DNA of 64,000 bases from positions 75,373-139,372 of the forward strand of contig DASYER010000108.1 of assembly GCA_036498905.1 (NCBI GenBank), in the 5' to 3' direction. Positions within the stretch are counted from its first letter, which is position 1. Each line of letters begins with the position of its first letter. The translations under genes were made by a program, and so were the position numbers. This stretch comes from DAIDKA01 sp036498905. GTDB lineage: Bacteria; Pseudomonadota; Gammaproteobacteria; Steroidobacterales; Steroidobacteraceae. The notes under the pieces are model-generated. The model had not been told where the DNA came from. It was given only the letters and a program-made list of their open reading frames with translations, and ran no database searches. This document shows positions 43,644 through 51,602 of the stretch, one piece after another.

Positions 43644-44555
43644 TCAATTGCGGGAATCGGGGCTGAGCACGCCGAGGGTATGCAGCCACTGCTCCACCAG
43701 TATCGGCCAGTGGCTGATCGGCAGCTTGGAGGGCGTAAGGCCGAAGGCATGGCCACCCTGTGCATATAAATGCATTTCGGCGGGAACGCCAGCGTCCTTC
43801 AGCGCGATGTAGTAGGCGATCGACTGGCTCACGCTGTCCACGGGGTCATCCTTCGCCTGCACCAGGAAGGTCGGCGGCGTGCGGCGGGTGACGGGAACAT
43901 TCGGATTGAGTCCGTAGGTTTTTCCTCCGATCCATAGATGGCCCGGATAAACTCCCACGGCAAAATCCGGCCGGGAACTCAGCCTGTCGGCGGCATCGAC
44001 CGGGCGATACAGGCGCTGTTCGAATCTCGTGCTCACTTCCCCCACGAGATAGCCGCCCGCCGAAAAGCCCATCACCCCGACCCGGCGTGGATCGACATGC
44101 CATTCGGCGGCGTGAAATCGCACCAGACTCATCGTTCGTTGCGCGTCCTCGAGCGCCAGGGTCGGCGTCGTGAGGTTGTCGGGACGACACTTGCAATGCC
44201 AGTCAAATGGCAGGCTGGGCACGCGGTACCTGAGCAGCACGCAGGTGATTGCCTTGGCCGTCAGCCAGTCACACACGTCCGTGCCTTCCTCCTTGAGCGC
44301 CAAACCTTCGAACCCACCGCCGGGAAATACGACGACCGCGACGCCGGAATTGGCTCCCTGCGGCGCATAGACCGTCAGGGTGGGCCGCACGATGTTGGTC
44401 CACCCCTTATCCGGCCCTGGAGCCGGTTGTGCATCAGGGGGCGTATTCGGCCACAGCGCCAGAGGTACGGGGTCGGCCCGCCCGGCCGCGGCAGGGACCT
44501 GGGAGTGGGCAATCGCAAGCGCCAGCATGAGGATCAAGCGGATCGGCTTGTACAT
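43644..44555 (-). CDS. Exported acetyl-xylan-esterase-like alpha/beta hydrolase
   Basis: A 303-residue exported hydrolase of the BD-FAE/endo-xylanase-associated esterase type. Signal peptide ending SQVPAAAG; oxyanion region VVVFPGGGFEGLAL, nucleophile in VGVMGFSAGGYLVGE, Asp in VQAKDDPVDS, His in QGGHAFGLTP. Such enzymes deacetylate plant polysaccharides. A GGGGAGG ribosome site is eight bases before the ATG. It overlaps the end of the DUF457 gene by 22 bases on the same strand. Confidence 0.85.
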   Translation of the reverse strand: MYKPIRLILMLALAIAHSQVPAAAGRADPVPLALWPNTPPDAQPAPGPDKGWTNIVRPTLTVYAPQGANSGVAVVVFPGGGFEGLALKEEGTDVCDWLTAKAITCVLLRYRVPSLPFDWHCKCRPDNLTTPTLALEDAQRTMSLVRFHAAEWHVDPRRVGVMGFSAGGYLVGEVSTRFEQRLYRPVDAADRLSSRPDFAVGVYPGHLWIGGKTYGLNPNVPVTRRTPPTFLVQAKDDPVDSVSQSIAYYIALKDAGVPAEMHLYAQGGHAFGLTPSKLPISHWPILVEQWLHTLGVLSPDSRN

Positions 44556-45037
44556 GATCTCGACCTCCCCTGGGATATCAGGACGAATTGGAGAATAAGC
44601 AGCCCGAGCCCCAGCACTTCAAAAATGAGAATCTCAATTCCATGCATACCATGAGACAAGGTGGGAAATGACCACCCGGCCAGCGGCCAGATCAGCACCC
44701 GCAGGCTCCCCAATGCCGTTGCAGAACCTTCCGTGGACTTGGAAATCACATCCAGAATCAGATGGGTCGCCGTACCGGCAGTGATTGCCCACAGTGTCGG
44801 CGACTTCCTCACCTGCGAAATCGCTGCCAGCAATGCGAAAAACAGGAGCGTATGGGCAATGCCGCGCTTGCCGGCATCCCAGCCGGCCTGGTGAAAATAG
44901 TGGCCCAGCAAAAAGAAGACGGGCTTGTCGATCAGGTCCGGCAGCAACGTGCCGAACAGCACCCAGCGAAATGGCAGTTTCACCGGGCAAACCCGGGTGA
45001 GCGCACTGCCGATTCCGAGGTGTGCGAGTGGAAACAT
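44534..45037 (-). CDS. YdjM/DUF457-type membrane-bound metal-dependent hydrolase
   Basis: A 167-residue inner-membrane protein with four hydrophobic segments. The family's polar motif set is visible: FPLAHLGIGS, FGTLLPDLIDKP, GKRGIAHTLLFF and ATHLILDVISK, where His and Asp residues form a supposed metal site. The E. coli homologue YdjM is LexA-controlled, but the reaction is unknown. ATG at 45037 with GAGG upstream is preferred over TTG at 45040. Its 3' end overlaps the esterase gene, suggesting a two-gene transcript. Confidence 0.8.
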   Translation of the reverse strand: MFPLAHLGIGSALTRVCPVKLPFRWVLFGTLLPDLIDKPVFFLLGHYFHQAGWDAGKRGIAHTLLFFALLAAISQVRKSPTLWAITAGTATHLILDVISKSTEGSATALGSLRVLIWPLAGWSFPTLSHGMHGIEILIFEVLGLGLLILQFVLISQGRSRSCTSRSA

Positions 45038-45224
45038 CAAGCCCTCGAAGCCGGATCGTGCACTCCCTTTCGGGCGTACGGATGATGAATTCTGATGAAT
45101 TGTGGCGCGCGGTTTCGTGTTGCATCACAGCGAGACGGGAATTCGGTCGAGGCAACCCCGGCCTTGTATGATTGGCTCAAGCGGCCGCGTCGCCAGGGAA
45201 ACAATCTACCGGGGGAGAAGAATA

Positions 45225-46466
45225 ATGCGCGATCTCACAGCCACACTGGCGGCGGCAATTTTGGGCACGGTGGCACTGGCGGCCGCTGCGCCGGCCAATG
45301 CCGCGTGGGTCGCGAGCTGGAGTGCCTCTCCCCACGCCCCCCTCGGTACTCAAGGTCCCTTCGCCGCGGCTTCCTACGACAATGTCACCCTCACCCAGAT
45401 CTTGCGGGTCAGCGAGGGCGGCGAGCGCCTACGGGTGCGCTTTTCAAACCGCTATGGCGCCGCCCCCCTGACGATCGGCGCTGCCAGAGTCGTCCGGATT
45501 GATGCTGCCGGCCAGGAGATCGCCGGGACGGCGCGCGCCCTGACTTTCGGCGCGGACCGCGAGGCCGTGATTCCCCGCGGCGCACCCTTCACCACCGATG
45601 CAGTCGCCCTCGCCGTTCCGAGCCTGTCGCGCCTGAAGGTGGAAATCTACCTGCCGAAGCCGACGGGCCCTTGTACCTGCCACCTCACCGGTGATGACGA
45701 GCTTGATGTTTCACCACCCGGCAACTTTGTAGGCAAACCGTTCACACCGGTCTCCAAGGCTCAGTTTCGCGCCTTCCTCAGCGTGGTTGAAGTTGATTCG
45801 CGCCAGGCGCTGGGCACCATCGTCGCCTTCGGGGATTCGATCACCGATGGCGTCGGCGCCACCGCCGGCGCCAATCATCGCTGGCCGGACATCCTTGCCG
45901 ATCGGCTGCAGGCCGCCGGCAAGCATTGGGCCGTAGCCAATGCCGCGATCAGCGGCAACCGGGTACTCAGCCCCGGCATGGGCGACTCCGCCCTGGCGCG
46001 TTTTGATGAGGATGTACTGAGCCTGCCGAACGTGAAATACCTGATCATTTTCGAGGGGGTCAATGACATCGGCAACCGATTTGGTCCCCCGGGTCCCACT
46101 CAGGCGGCCCTCCCCGGGCTCGACCAACCGGAGATCACCGTGGAGCAGATGATCGCCGGCTTCAAACAGCTCATCACCCGAGCGCATGAAAGGGGAATCA
46201 AGGTGATCGGCTCACCGATCGGACCCTATAAGGGGGCCGCCTACTGGACGGAAGCCGGTGAGGCTGCACGCCAGAAAATCAATGACTGGATCCTCAAAGG
46301 CGGAGCCTTTGACGGCGTGACACGCATCGATACGGCCTTCGCCGACCCGGCCGATCCGCGCCAGATGCGCGAGGGCTATCACTTCGGGGATCACCTGCAT
46401 GGCAATGATGCCGGACTGAAGGCCGTCGGAGATTCGATCGACCTGTCCTTGTTCGCCCCGAAGTGA
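45225..46466 (+). CDS. Exported SGNH/GDSL-family hydrolase
   Basis: A 413-residue exported esterase. Signal peptide MRDLTATLAAAILGTVALAA ending APANA; N-terminal accessory beta domain with VASWSASPHAPLG; block I VAFGDSITDGVG with the nucleophile Ser; block III FEGVNDIG; block V YHFGDHLHGNDAG with Asp and His. The two-domain layout matches SGNH hydrolases acting on acylated glycans or rhamnogalacturonan. GGGGGAG ribosome site before the ATG. Divergent from the DUF457/esterase pair. Confidence 0.88.
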   Translation: MRDLTATLAAAILGTVALAAAAPANAAWVASWSASPHAPLGTQGPFAAASYDNVTLTQILRVSEGGERLRVRFSNRYGAAPLTIGAARVVRIDAAGQEIAGTARALTFGADREAVIPRGAPFTTDAVALAVPSLSRLKVEIYLPKPTGPCTCHLTGDDELDVSPPGNFVGKPFTPVSKAQFRAFLSVVEVDSRQALGTIVAFGDSITDGVGATAGANHRWPDILADRLQAAGKHWAVANAAISGNRVLSPGMGDSALARFDEDVLSLPNVKYLIIFEGVNDIGNRFGPPGPTQAALPGLDQPEITVEQMIAGFKQLITRAHERGIKVIGSPIGPYKGAAYWTEAGEAARQKINDWILKGGAFDGVTRIDTAFADPADPRQMREGYHFGDHLHGNDAGLKAVGDSIDLSLFAPK

Positions 46467-46479
46467 GCGCTCCTGGCTG

Positions 46480-46746
46480 CTATTTCAGCTTCGCTTCCAA
46501 CTCAGCCCGCGTAAAGCAGACCTTGGTGTGCTGGGCGAGCGATCCGCCCGGCACCGGCTCGTTGTGGCAATAGCGCTCCTCGCCATTGACGTCGGAACGT
46601 GTATAGCCAAAGGGAACCTTGAACTTGTCCGTCTGCGGCGCAGAGGATGCGTTCCCCGCAGCACTCGATTTGGTAGGCGTCTGCGCTGCGCACACGATCA
46701 GTGCCGAGGCGCTCGCAAGAATGATGAAGCTCATAACCCTTTTCAT
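46480..46746 (-). CDS. Small exported hypothetical protein
   Basis: An 88-residue protein, start MKRVMSFIILASASALIVCA. The signal ends in a borderline lipobox (LIVC) or a normal cleavage site after AA. The mature part has a conserved-looking block, FGYTRSDVNGEERYCHNEPV, and a second Cys in KVCFTRAELEAKL, perhaps a disulfide. Very similar short exported proteins with the NGEERYC pattern are common in Xanthomonadales-like genomes; the function is unknown. GAGAGAAGATA precedes the ATG. Confidence 0.65.
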   Translation of the reverse strand: MKRVMSFIILASASALIVCAAQTPTKSSAAGNASSAPQTDKFKVPFGYTRSDVNGEERYCHNEPVPGGSLAQHTKVCFTRAELEAKLK

Positions 46747-46826
46747 TATCTTCTCTCCCCGTTTTTGGATGATCCCAAGGACCGCCGGAATTATAATCCT
46801 CTCCAGTTGTGTACCCGCGCGCACAG

Positions 46827-47759
46827 TTATTTTGACGGCACCGACACCATGGTGAGCGCCCGATAGAAGTTCCTCAGATACGACTCCGAGTCGAGATGGT
46901 CACAGGGCACGTTCGGTACGCAGGGCGCCCCGAAATGATCCTTCCACGCGCTCAGTACATTCATTTTCCGTATCTCGTCCAGGGTCTTGCCCGCGCGAAT
47001 CTGCTGCTGGACTGCGTCCCTCATGCCCTGCAGGACTTGCCGGGTCCGGCGCACATCCTTCATGGATGCCTGCGCTCCGTGGCCCGGGATGACCTTTGCG
47101 TCTTCAGCCACCGCACTTTCGATCGTCCGCATTTCGTCAATCACACCAGTCATCGTGCCGTTATTCGACGGATCCGGTCCGCCTAAGGCATTCGAGAAAA
47201 AGGCGTCTCCTGTTGCCACCACATTCGCTTTCCTGAAATACACCATGACATCACCGTCGGTGTGTCCGGCGGGAAGCTTGATGATCCGAATCTCCTCATC
47301 ATCTGCGTAGAGGGTCAGCTCACTATCGAAGGTGACGGTCGGCAAGCCCGTTCCGGCAGGCGGGCCACAGGTCGACTGCGTCGCCAGCCTCTCACGAACC
47401 TTGCGATGCGCGACGAGGGTGGCGCCCTCACGCCGAAACGCTGCATTGCCCCCGGTGTGATCGCCGTGGCAATGAGTATCGACCACATAGCGCACGGGCC
47501 GCTCCGACAGGCTCTTCAGCGCCGCGAGCACCTTTCGATAAACAGGCTCTTCCTGCGCGTCCACCAGCACCAAGCCGTCGCTGCCGACCAGCACCGCCAC
47601 GTTCCCCGCGCCGTTGAAGCTGCCATCCAGCATGTATACGTTGCCGGCGACCCGGTGAAGGCTCATCTCTCGCACGGGATCGCGTGGCTGCTGCGCATGC
47701 ACACCGTCGCAGCAGATCAGGCCGATGATCGGAACCAGGACAACCAGTGACGCACGCAT
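46827..47759 (-). CDS. Exported MBL-fold metallohydrolase
   Basis: A 310-residue exported metallo-beta-lactamase-fold enzyme. Signal peptide MRASLVVLVPIIGLICCDGV ending HAQQ; metal ligands in VVDTHCHGDHTGGN (HxHxDH), LPAGHTDGDVMVYF, the Asp in VVATGDAFFS, and PGHGA. Similar periplasmic proteins include SoxH-like and subclass B3-like hydrolases; beta-lactamase activity is not implied. The 47759 ATG has a GGAGG ribosome site six bases upstream, which decides it over earlier in-frame starts. Divergent from the glycosyltransferase gene. Confidence 0.88.
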   Translation of the reverse strand: MRASLVVLVPIIGLICCDGVHAQQPRDPVREMSLHRVAGNVYMLDGSFNGAGNVAVLVGSDGLVLVDAQEEPVYRKVLAALKSLSERPVRYVVDTHCHGDHTGGNAAFRREGATLVAHRKVRERLATQSTCGPPAGTGLPTVTFDSELTLYADDEEIRIIKLPAGHTDGDVMVYFRKANVVATGDAFFSNALGGPDPSNNGTMTGVIDEMRTIESAVAEDAKVIPGHGAQASMKDVRRTRQVLQGMRDAVQQQIRAGKTLDEIRKMNVLSAWKDHFGAPCVPNVPCDHLDSESYLRNFYRALTMVSVPSK

Positions 47760-47854
47760 CCAATCCCTCCGCCGCACGCCCCATATTACGAGCACCCCGG
47801 ACAACAATGATAGAGTGCGTTTCGGCCGATACAAATGAAGCATCAAGGTTGAAA

Positions 47855-48868
47855 ATGAAGACGCACATCGTTGTCTTCAGTGATAGCTGTGATCCCCTAT
47901 GGCGCTGGATAGAGGGTCGACTGCCAGATCACGACATCCAGTTTGAATTCGTCCGCTGTGCACAGAGCCGGTTTGGGCTTACTCTTAATCTATCGCGCCT
48001 CGCGGGCGCCGTCAGGGCGGCGCTGCTCGCCCGTCGCAGCGGTGCCCGTGCCGTGGTGGCACATGGTCCGGCGATTGCCGCCTGGTACGGTCTTGTCGCG
48101 CGGATGTTGCGTATCCGCATTCCACTGCTCGCCCACACTTTCAATTTTATAACCCTGCCATCACCGGCACGACGACGAGTCTTGTCTTTCGCCTATCGGC
48201 TCGCCGATATTCAACGGTATGTCGCTTACTCGACCATGGAGCGCGAGTTGTATGCCAACGCGTTGGGCATTCCGCGCGAGCGCTTCGATGTCGTATTGTG
48301 GGGGTGCGACCCACCCGTGATCGGCACCCCGGGAACACCCGTCGAGAGTGGCGACTATGTGTGCGCCATTGGCGGTAACGCACGCGACTATCGGACTTTG
48401 TTCAAAGCCGCGCGGCGCCTTGCTCACATTCGGTTTGTAGTTGTCGCGCGACCGGAGAACTTGCGCGGCCTCGAGATCCCCGCAAATGTGGCCGTAAGGA
48501 CAAATATCGCTTTCGCAGTGGCGATGAACGTCCTTTCGTATTCGAAGTTTATGGTGTTGCCATTGGCGGGCACCGACGTGCCCTGCGGCCACGTCACCAT
48601 GGTGTATGCCATGCACCTGGGCAAGGCATTCGCGATCACCGACTCGGCAGGTGCGCGCGACTACGCAACACAGGAAATCAACTCATTGACCGTAGAGCAT
48701 GGTTCCGTAGACAGCCTCGTTGCTGCGGTCGATCGGCTCTGGAGTGACCCGAAGTTGTGTTCGCGATTGGGCGAGAACGGCCGACGATTTGCCGCAGCCG
48801 AGTGCACCGAGGAGCGCATCGCGCGGCACTTTGGCAGCTGGCTGGATGAACTCCATATCGAGCACTGA
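47855..48868 (+). CDS. GT-B (family 4-like) glycosyltransferase
   Basis: A 337-residue glycosyltransferase with two Rossmann-like halves. N-domain: VVFSDSCDPLWRWIEGRLPD, ARAVVAHGPAIAAWYG; C-domain: YVCAIGGNARDYRTLFKAAR, FMVLPLAGTDVPCGHVTMVY and AMHLGKAFAITDSAGARDY. The region near MHLGKAFAITD corresponds to the nucleotide-sugar site. Donor and acceptor are unknown. AAGG precedes the ATG at 47855. It stands alone before the methyltransferase gene. Confidence 0.75.
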   Translation: MKTHIVVFSDSCDPLWRWIEGRLPDHDIQFEFVRCAQSRFGLTLNLSRLAGAVRAALLARRSGARAVVAHGPAIAAWYGLVARMLRIRIPLLAHTFNFITLPSPARRRVLSFAYRLADIQRYVAYSTMERELYANALGIPRERFDVVLWGCDPPVIGTPGTPVESGDYVCAIGGNARDYRTLFKAARRLAHIRFVVVARPENLRGLEIPANVAVRTNIAFAVAMNVLSYSKFMVLPLAGTDVPCGHVTMVYAMHLGKAFAITDSAGARDYATQEINSLTVEHGSVDSLVAAVDRLWSDPKLCSRLGENGRRFAAAECTEERIARHFGSWLDELHIEH

Positions 48869-48966
48869 TCGCACGCAAGCGGGCCGGCCCGATTGAACCT
48901 TGTAGATTTGTAAGAAATCCGGCGCACGAAATGGCCTGTCAGGCCTTGCCGACATTCAGTCAAAAG

Positions 48967-48989
48967 GTTACTTTGTGCCGGAAAGTAAC
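48967..48989. repeat. Inverted repeat GTTACTTT-N7-AAAGTAAC
   Basis: Perfect 8-base arms at 48967-48974 and 48982-48989 with a 7-base gap, in the 220-base region before the methyltransferase gene. The AAAGTAACTAAAGA flank recalls short dispersed stem-loop repeats that carry AAAGTAACCAAA in many Xanthomonadales and Pseudomonas genomes, so it may be a decayed repeat; a regulator binding site is the other option. Confidence 0.45.
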
Positions 48990-49089
48990 TAAAGATCTCA
49001 GCGAGTAATTCATTTCGCTCGAATGAGCACGCCAGCGCTCGGCGCCGCGGCTGCTGGCCTATGTAGATTCCAGGCCACGGTGTTGCCAG

Positions 49090-50016
49090 ATGGATATGAC
49101 GACCTCTGCTTCGAACAATGAGTCTGATGAGTGGTTCAGATGGTTGCTCCATCAGCGTCACGCAGGTGATGCGACTTTCCGTCATCAAATGCAAAAGCAG
49201 CTCGATCGATTTGCACAGCGCGTGCTGGATGACGCCCAACTTGCGCCCGGCGAGACCCTCGTGGATGTCGGCTGTGGCGAGGGGCTCATCGGATTTAGCG
49301 CCATTGATCGCATAGGAGAATCGCTCAACGTCATTCTCACCGACATTTCCGCGCCGATGATCGCGCACGCGCAGGGTGTCGCGAAAAAGCGCGGGGTGGT
49401 CAACCAGTGCTGGTTCATCCAATGCCCCGCCGATGACCTCGCGGCCATTCCAGATGCATCGGTGGATGTCGTCACGACTCGCGCCGTCTTGGCCTACGTA
49501 GCTGACAGGAGCAAGGCCCTACTGGAGTTCTTCAGAATCCTAAGGCCCGGTGGCCGAATCTCCATTTGCGAGCCGATTCTACAGGACGAGGCTCTGGTCG
49601 CCTGCGCTCTAAAAGCCATGGTAGACACGGAAGTGTCGGCGCCCGAGGACCGGTTTCGGCCGCTTCTGTATCGGTGGAGGGCCGCCCAGTTCCCTGACAC
49701 GCACGAGAAGCTGCTGGCGAATCCTTTGACCAACTACACGGAACGCACGCTCTTTGAAACAGTGCGATCGGCCGGATTTGCGCCCATCCACGCCCAACTG
49801 CACTTGGATTTCGCACCTTCCGAATTTACTTCCTGGAATGTTTTCGTGGAGAGCTCACCCCATCCCTGGGCGCCATCGCTGAAAGAGATTCTGGCGCAGC
49901 AATTCTCTTCCGAGGAGCGCAGATGCTTCGAGCAGATGATGCGGCCGCTGGTGGAATCCGGAACCGTGCCCGCCACGTCCCGGATGCTATATCTGTGCGC
50001 CGAGAAGGCCAGATAG
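49090..50016 (+). CDS. Class I SAM-dependent methyltransferase
   Basis: A 308-residue methyltransferase. SAM-binding motif I is LVDVGCGEGLIGF (near residue 59), motif II/acid VILTDIS, and the post-I to motif IV region VDVVTTRAVLAYVADRSKAL and FRILRPGGRISICEP. The last about 110 residues are an additional domain with hydrophobic and aromatic residues (FTSWNVFVESSPHPW). UbiE/COQ5-like core, but the methyl acceptor is unknown. Convergent with the SPOR gene. Confidence 0.85.
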   Translation: MDMTTSASNNESDEWFRWLLHQRHAGDATFRHQMQKQLDRFAQRVLDDAQLAPGETLVDVGCGEGLIGFSAIDRIGESLNVILTDISAPMIAHAQGVAKKRGVVNQCWFIQCPADDLAAIPDASVDVVTTRAVLAYVADRSKALLEFFRILRPGGRISICEPILQDEALVACALKAMVDTEVSAPEDRFRPLLYRWRAAQFPDTHEKLLANPLTNYTERTLFETVRSAGFAPIHAQLHLDFAPSEFTSWNVFVESSPHPWAPSLKEILAQQFSSEERRCFEQMMRPLVESGTVPATSRMLYLCAEKAR

Positions 50017-50186
50017 GTATCGGTAAACCGTACCGTAGGCCGGGCCTGCGATGGTACCGAAGGCATCCACACCCGGACGCCCGGTAGTCGGGGCCGTCGC
50101 CGCCACGACATCGGTAACCTCCTCCGCCTGGTTCGGATCCGCGCAGGTGGCCGGCCATTTCGCCCTTAAGGCGCTCGCATATCCTG

Positions 50187-51200
50187 TCAAGACCTGGAGT
50201 TGCGTTGCACCACAATCTTCAGGTGCCGTACGCCTGATTCGCTGACTGTATCCGGATCAGCCCAGACCTCCCGCTCTGCAAGCTGTTCGAGCGACTGATT
50301 GAGAGTCTCTTTGCCGGGGCGAGCGGCCCGAGATCCCTCGCCCGGCGGCTTGCGACTGATCACCGCCCGTGGCTTTGGGTTGTAGTCGGCTGGCGGCCCG
50401 ACATCCGGGACCGCAAAGGCTTGCGAACCACCTTCCTGCGCGCGCATGAGTTCCTGCTCAGTAACAGGTACGACAGCGGCCGATGCAAATTTCGCGCGCA
50501 CCTGGCAGGCCACCTGGTTTGCAGAGACCGGGTCGGCGAAGAACCCCATTCGCAGAAAATAGCGACTACGCCCGTCACGGCGGCTATGAGTCACATACGT
50601 TGTATGTGCATTGAACAGGGCGAGCGATGGCAGACCACTGCGGTCAATCGGCTGCTCCGAGGATTGCAGCTGAACAGCAAACGAAACCGGTGCCCCGACT
50701 GTCACCGCCGCCTTGAGGGCACGGCGCGTAACAGTGTCGTCCGGCCGGATTAGTGGGATTTGAGTGTTATCTGCCTCACGGGCCTCGCTCGCGGATGGGT
50801 CAACACCACGTACCGCCAGGATCTGCATAACCTGCGTATCGGTCAATAATGCGGTCGAATGCTGTGTGGGCGCAGGCGCAACTGGCCCCGGCAAGGCCGC
50901 CGATGCCGGCAACACCGTTGCCCCCGGATAGCGGCCGCGCACACGCTGCACGCACTGTTGAGCATCAGCCAGCGTCTTGAAGTATCCCATCTGAAGGGAC
51001 AGCTGCTGCCTGCCATCCGGCAGATCCGTATGGCCTACGAAGAATGTGAACGCCTTCAGATGCGGTGATTGCGACGGTCGAATGGATACCGGTGCAGCAA
51101 GCTGGCACAAACTGATGACGTAAAGACCGGCGCCGGGGCGCCTGTTGTTCAAGGCATCTTTGTTCAAAGAGCCAATTGGCATTTCGGTAGCGGATCTCAC
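50187..51200 (-). CDS. SPOR-domain protein under a c-di-GMP riboswitch
   Basis: A 337-residue protein with two SPOR-like repeats of about 95 residues: AGLYVISLCQLAAPVSIRPS to MGYFKTLADAQQCVQRVRG, and VSFAVQLQSSEQPIDRSGLP to MGFFADPVSANQVACQVRA. SPOR domains bind denuded glycan strands of septal peptidoglycan. A middle segment TDTQVMQILAVRGVD separates them; the C-terminal 80 residues are charged and disordered. There is no clear signal peptide or membrane segment. GTG start at 51200 with a GGGGGG ribosome-site-like run; an ATG at 51182 is possible. A cyclic di-GMP-I aptamer lies 86 bases upstream on the same strand. Confidence 0.75.
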   Translation of the reverse strand: MRSATEMPIGSLNKDALNNRRPGAGLYVISLCQLAAPVSIRPSQSPHLKAFTFFVGHTDLPDGRQQLSLQMGYFKTLADAQQCVQRVRGRYPGATVLPASAALPGPVAPAPTQHSTALLTDTQVMQILAVRGVDPSASEAREADNTQIPLIRPDDTVTRRALKAAVTVGAPVSFAVQLQSSEQPIDRSGLPSLALFNAHTTYVTHSRRDGRSRYFLRMGFFADPVSANQVACQVRAKFASAAVVPVTEQELMRAQEGGSQAFAVPDVGPPADYNPKPRAVISRKPPGEGSRAARPGKETLNQSLEQLAEREVWADPDTVSESGVRHLKIVVQRNSRS

Positions 51201-51285
51201 AGGCCCCCCAAGAAGTAAGCATTCCAGTTACGGTCGGGGGAGTGCGGATCTGAGGCAGGATGGCTTGCACGCTCGCACCTGGCAG
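51201..51285 (-). promoter_or_regulatory. Possible expression platform of the riboswitch
   Basis: The 85 bases between aptamer and GTG start contain CCCCC (RNA for 51236-51240) and a GGGGGG run just before the start codon (about 51204-51209). Pairing of these would bury the ribosome site, so ligand-controlled translation is a reasonable model. No terminator with a U-run is seen. Confidence 0.4.
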
Positions 51286-51371
51286 TGGAGTGGCAACCCC
51301 GCTGTCTTAGACCGTTACGTCCTTAGACCGGTGGCTTTGCGTCCCCGCCTTTCGACGGGTTTGCCCTTATC
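51286..51371 (-). ncRNA. Cyclic di-GMP-I (GEMM-I) riboswitch aptamer
   Basis: Read on the minus strand the sequence has all GEMM-I landmarks in order: GGGCAAACC (near 51366-51358), a hairpin CCCGUC-GAAA-GGCGGG with the GNRA tetraloop, the near-invariant GACGCAAAGCCACCGG (about 51343-51328), UCUAAG as tetraloop-receptor-like strand, and GCGGGGUUGCC (near 51303-51293) whose GUUGCC pairs back with GGCAAAC. The closing pairing and internal GUCU/AGAC helix are consistent. Class I aptamers bind cyclic di-GMP at nanomolar to picomolar affinity. It precedes the SPOR gene in the same direction. Confidence 0.9.
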
Positions 51372-51602
51372 GCTGAACAACTCGTCCGGCCCTAAGGTCG
51401 CCATTTGGCGACAGCGGCTCCAGTTCAGCAGGCCAAGCATGACCCGTCACGCACTATATGTCCATTGGTAGCTCACTTTGGTTAAAGCAGGCGCCCTAAT
51501 TCCTTGATTCCTTGGGGACGGCGAGGGAACTTCGGCCGGCTAATCAGTGTCGACAAGTCGGGTACGGCAGAAGATCAACAACAATTACGTTCAAGGGCAG
51601 TG
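51372..51602. other. Divergent promoter region upstream of the riboswitch
   Basis: About 230 bases between the aptamer (minus) and the first FtsX-type gene (plus), expected to hold both promoters. A perfect hairpin, GTCGCC-ATTT-GGCGAC, is at 51397-51412, just upstream of the aptamer. I cannot assign -10/-35 boxes with confidence. Confidence 0.4.

Noticed and set aside
50965..51270. Alternative start of the SPOR gene in another frame from 51270
   Set aside because: That frame does not contain the SPOR repeats and no frameshift is needed; GTG 51200 gives a normal protein.
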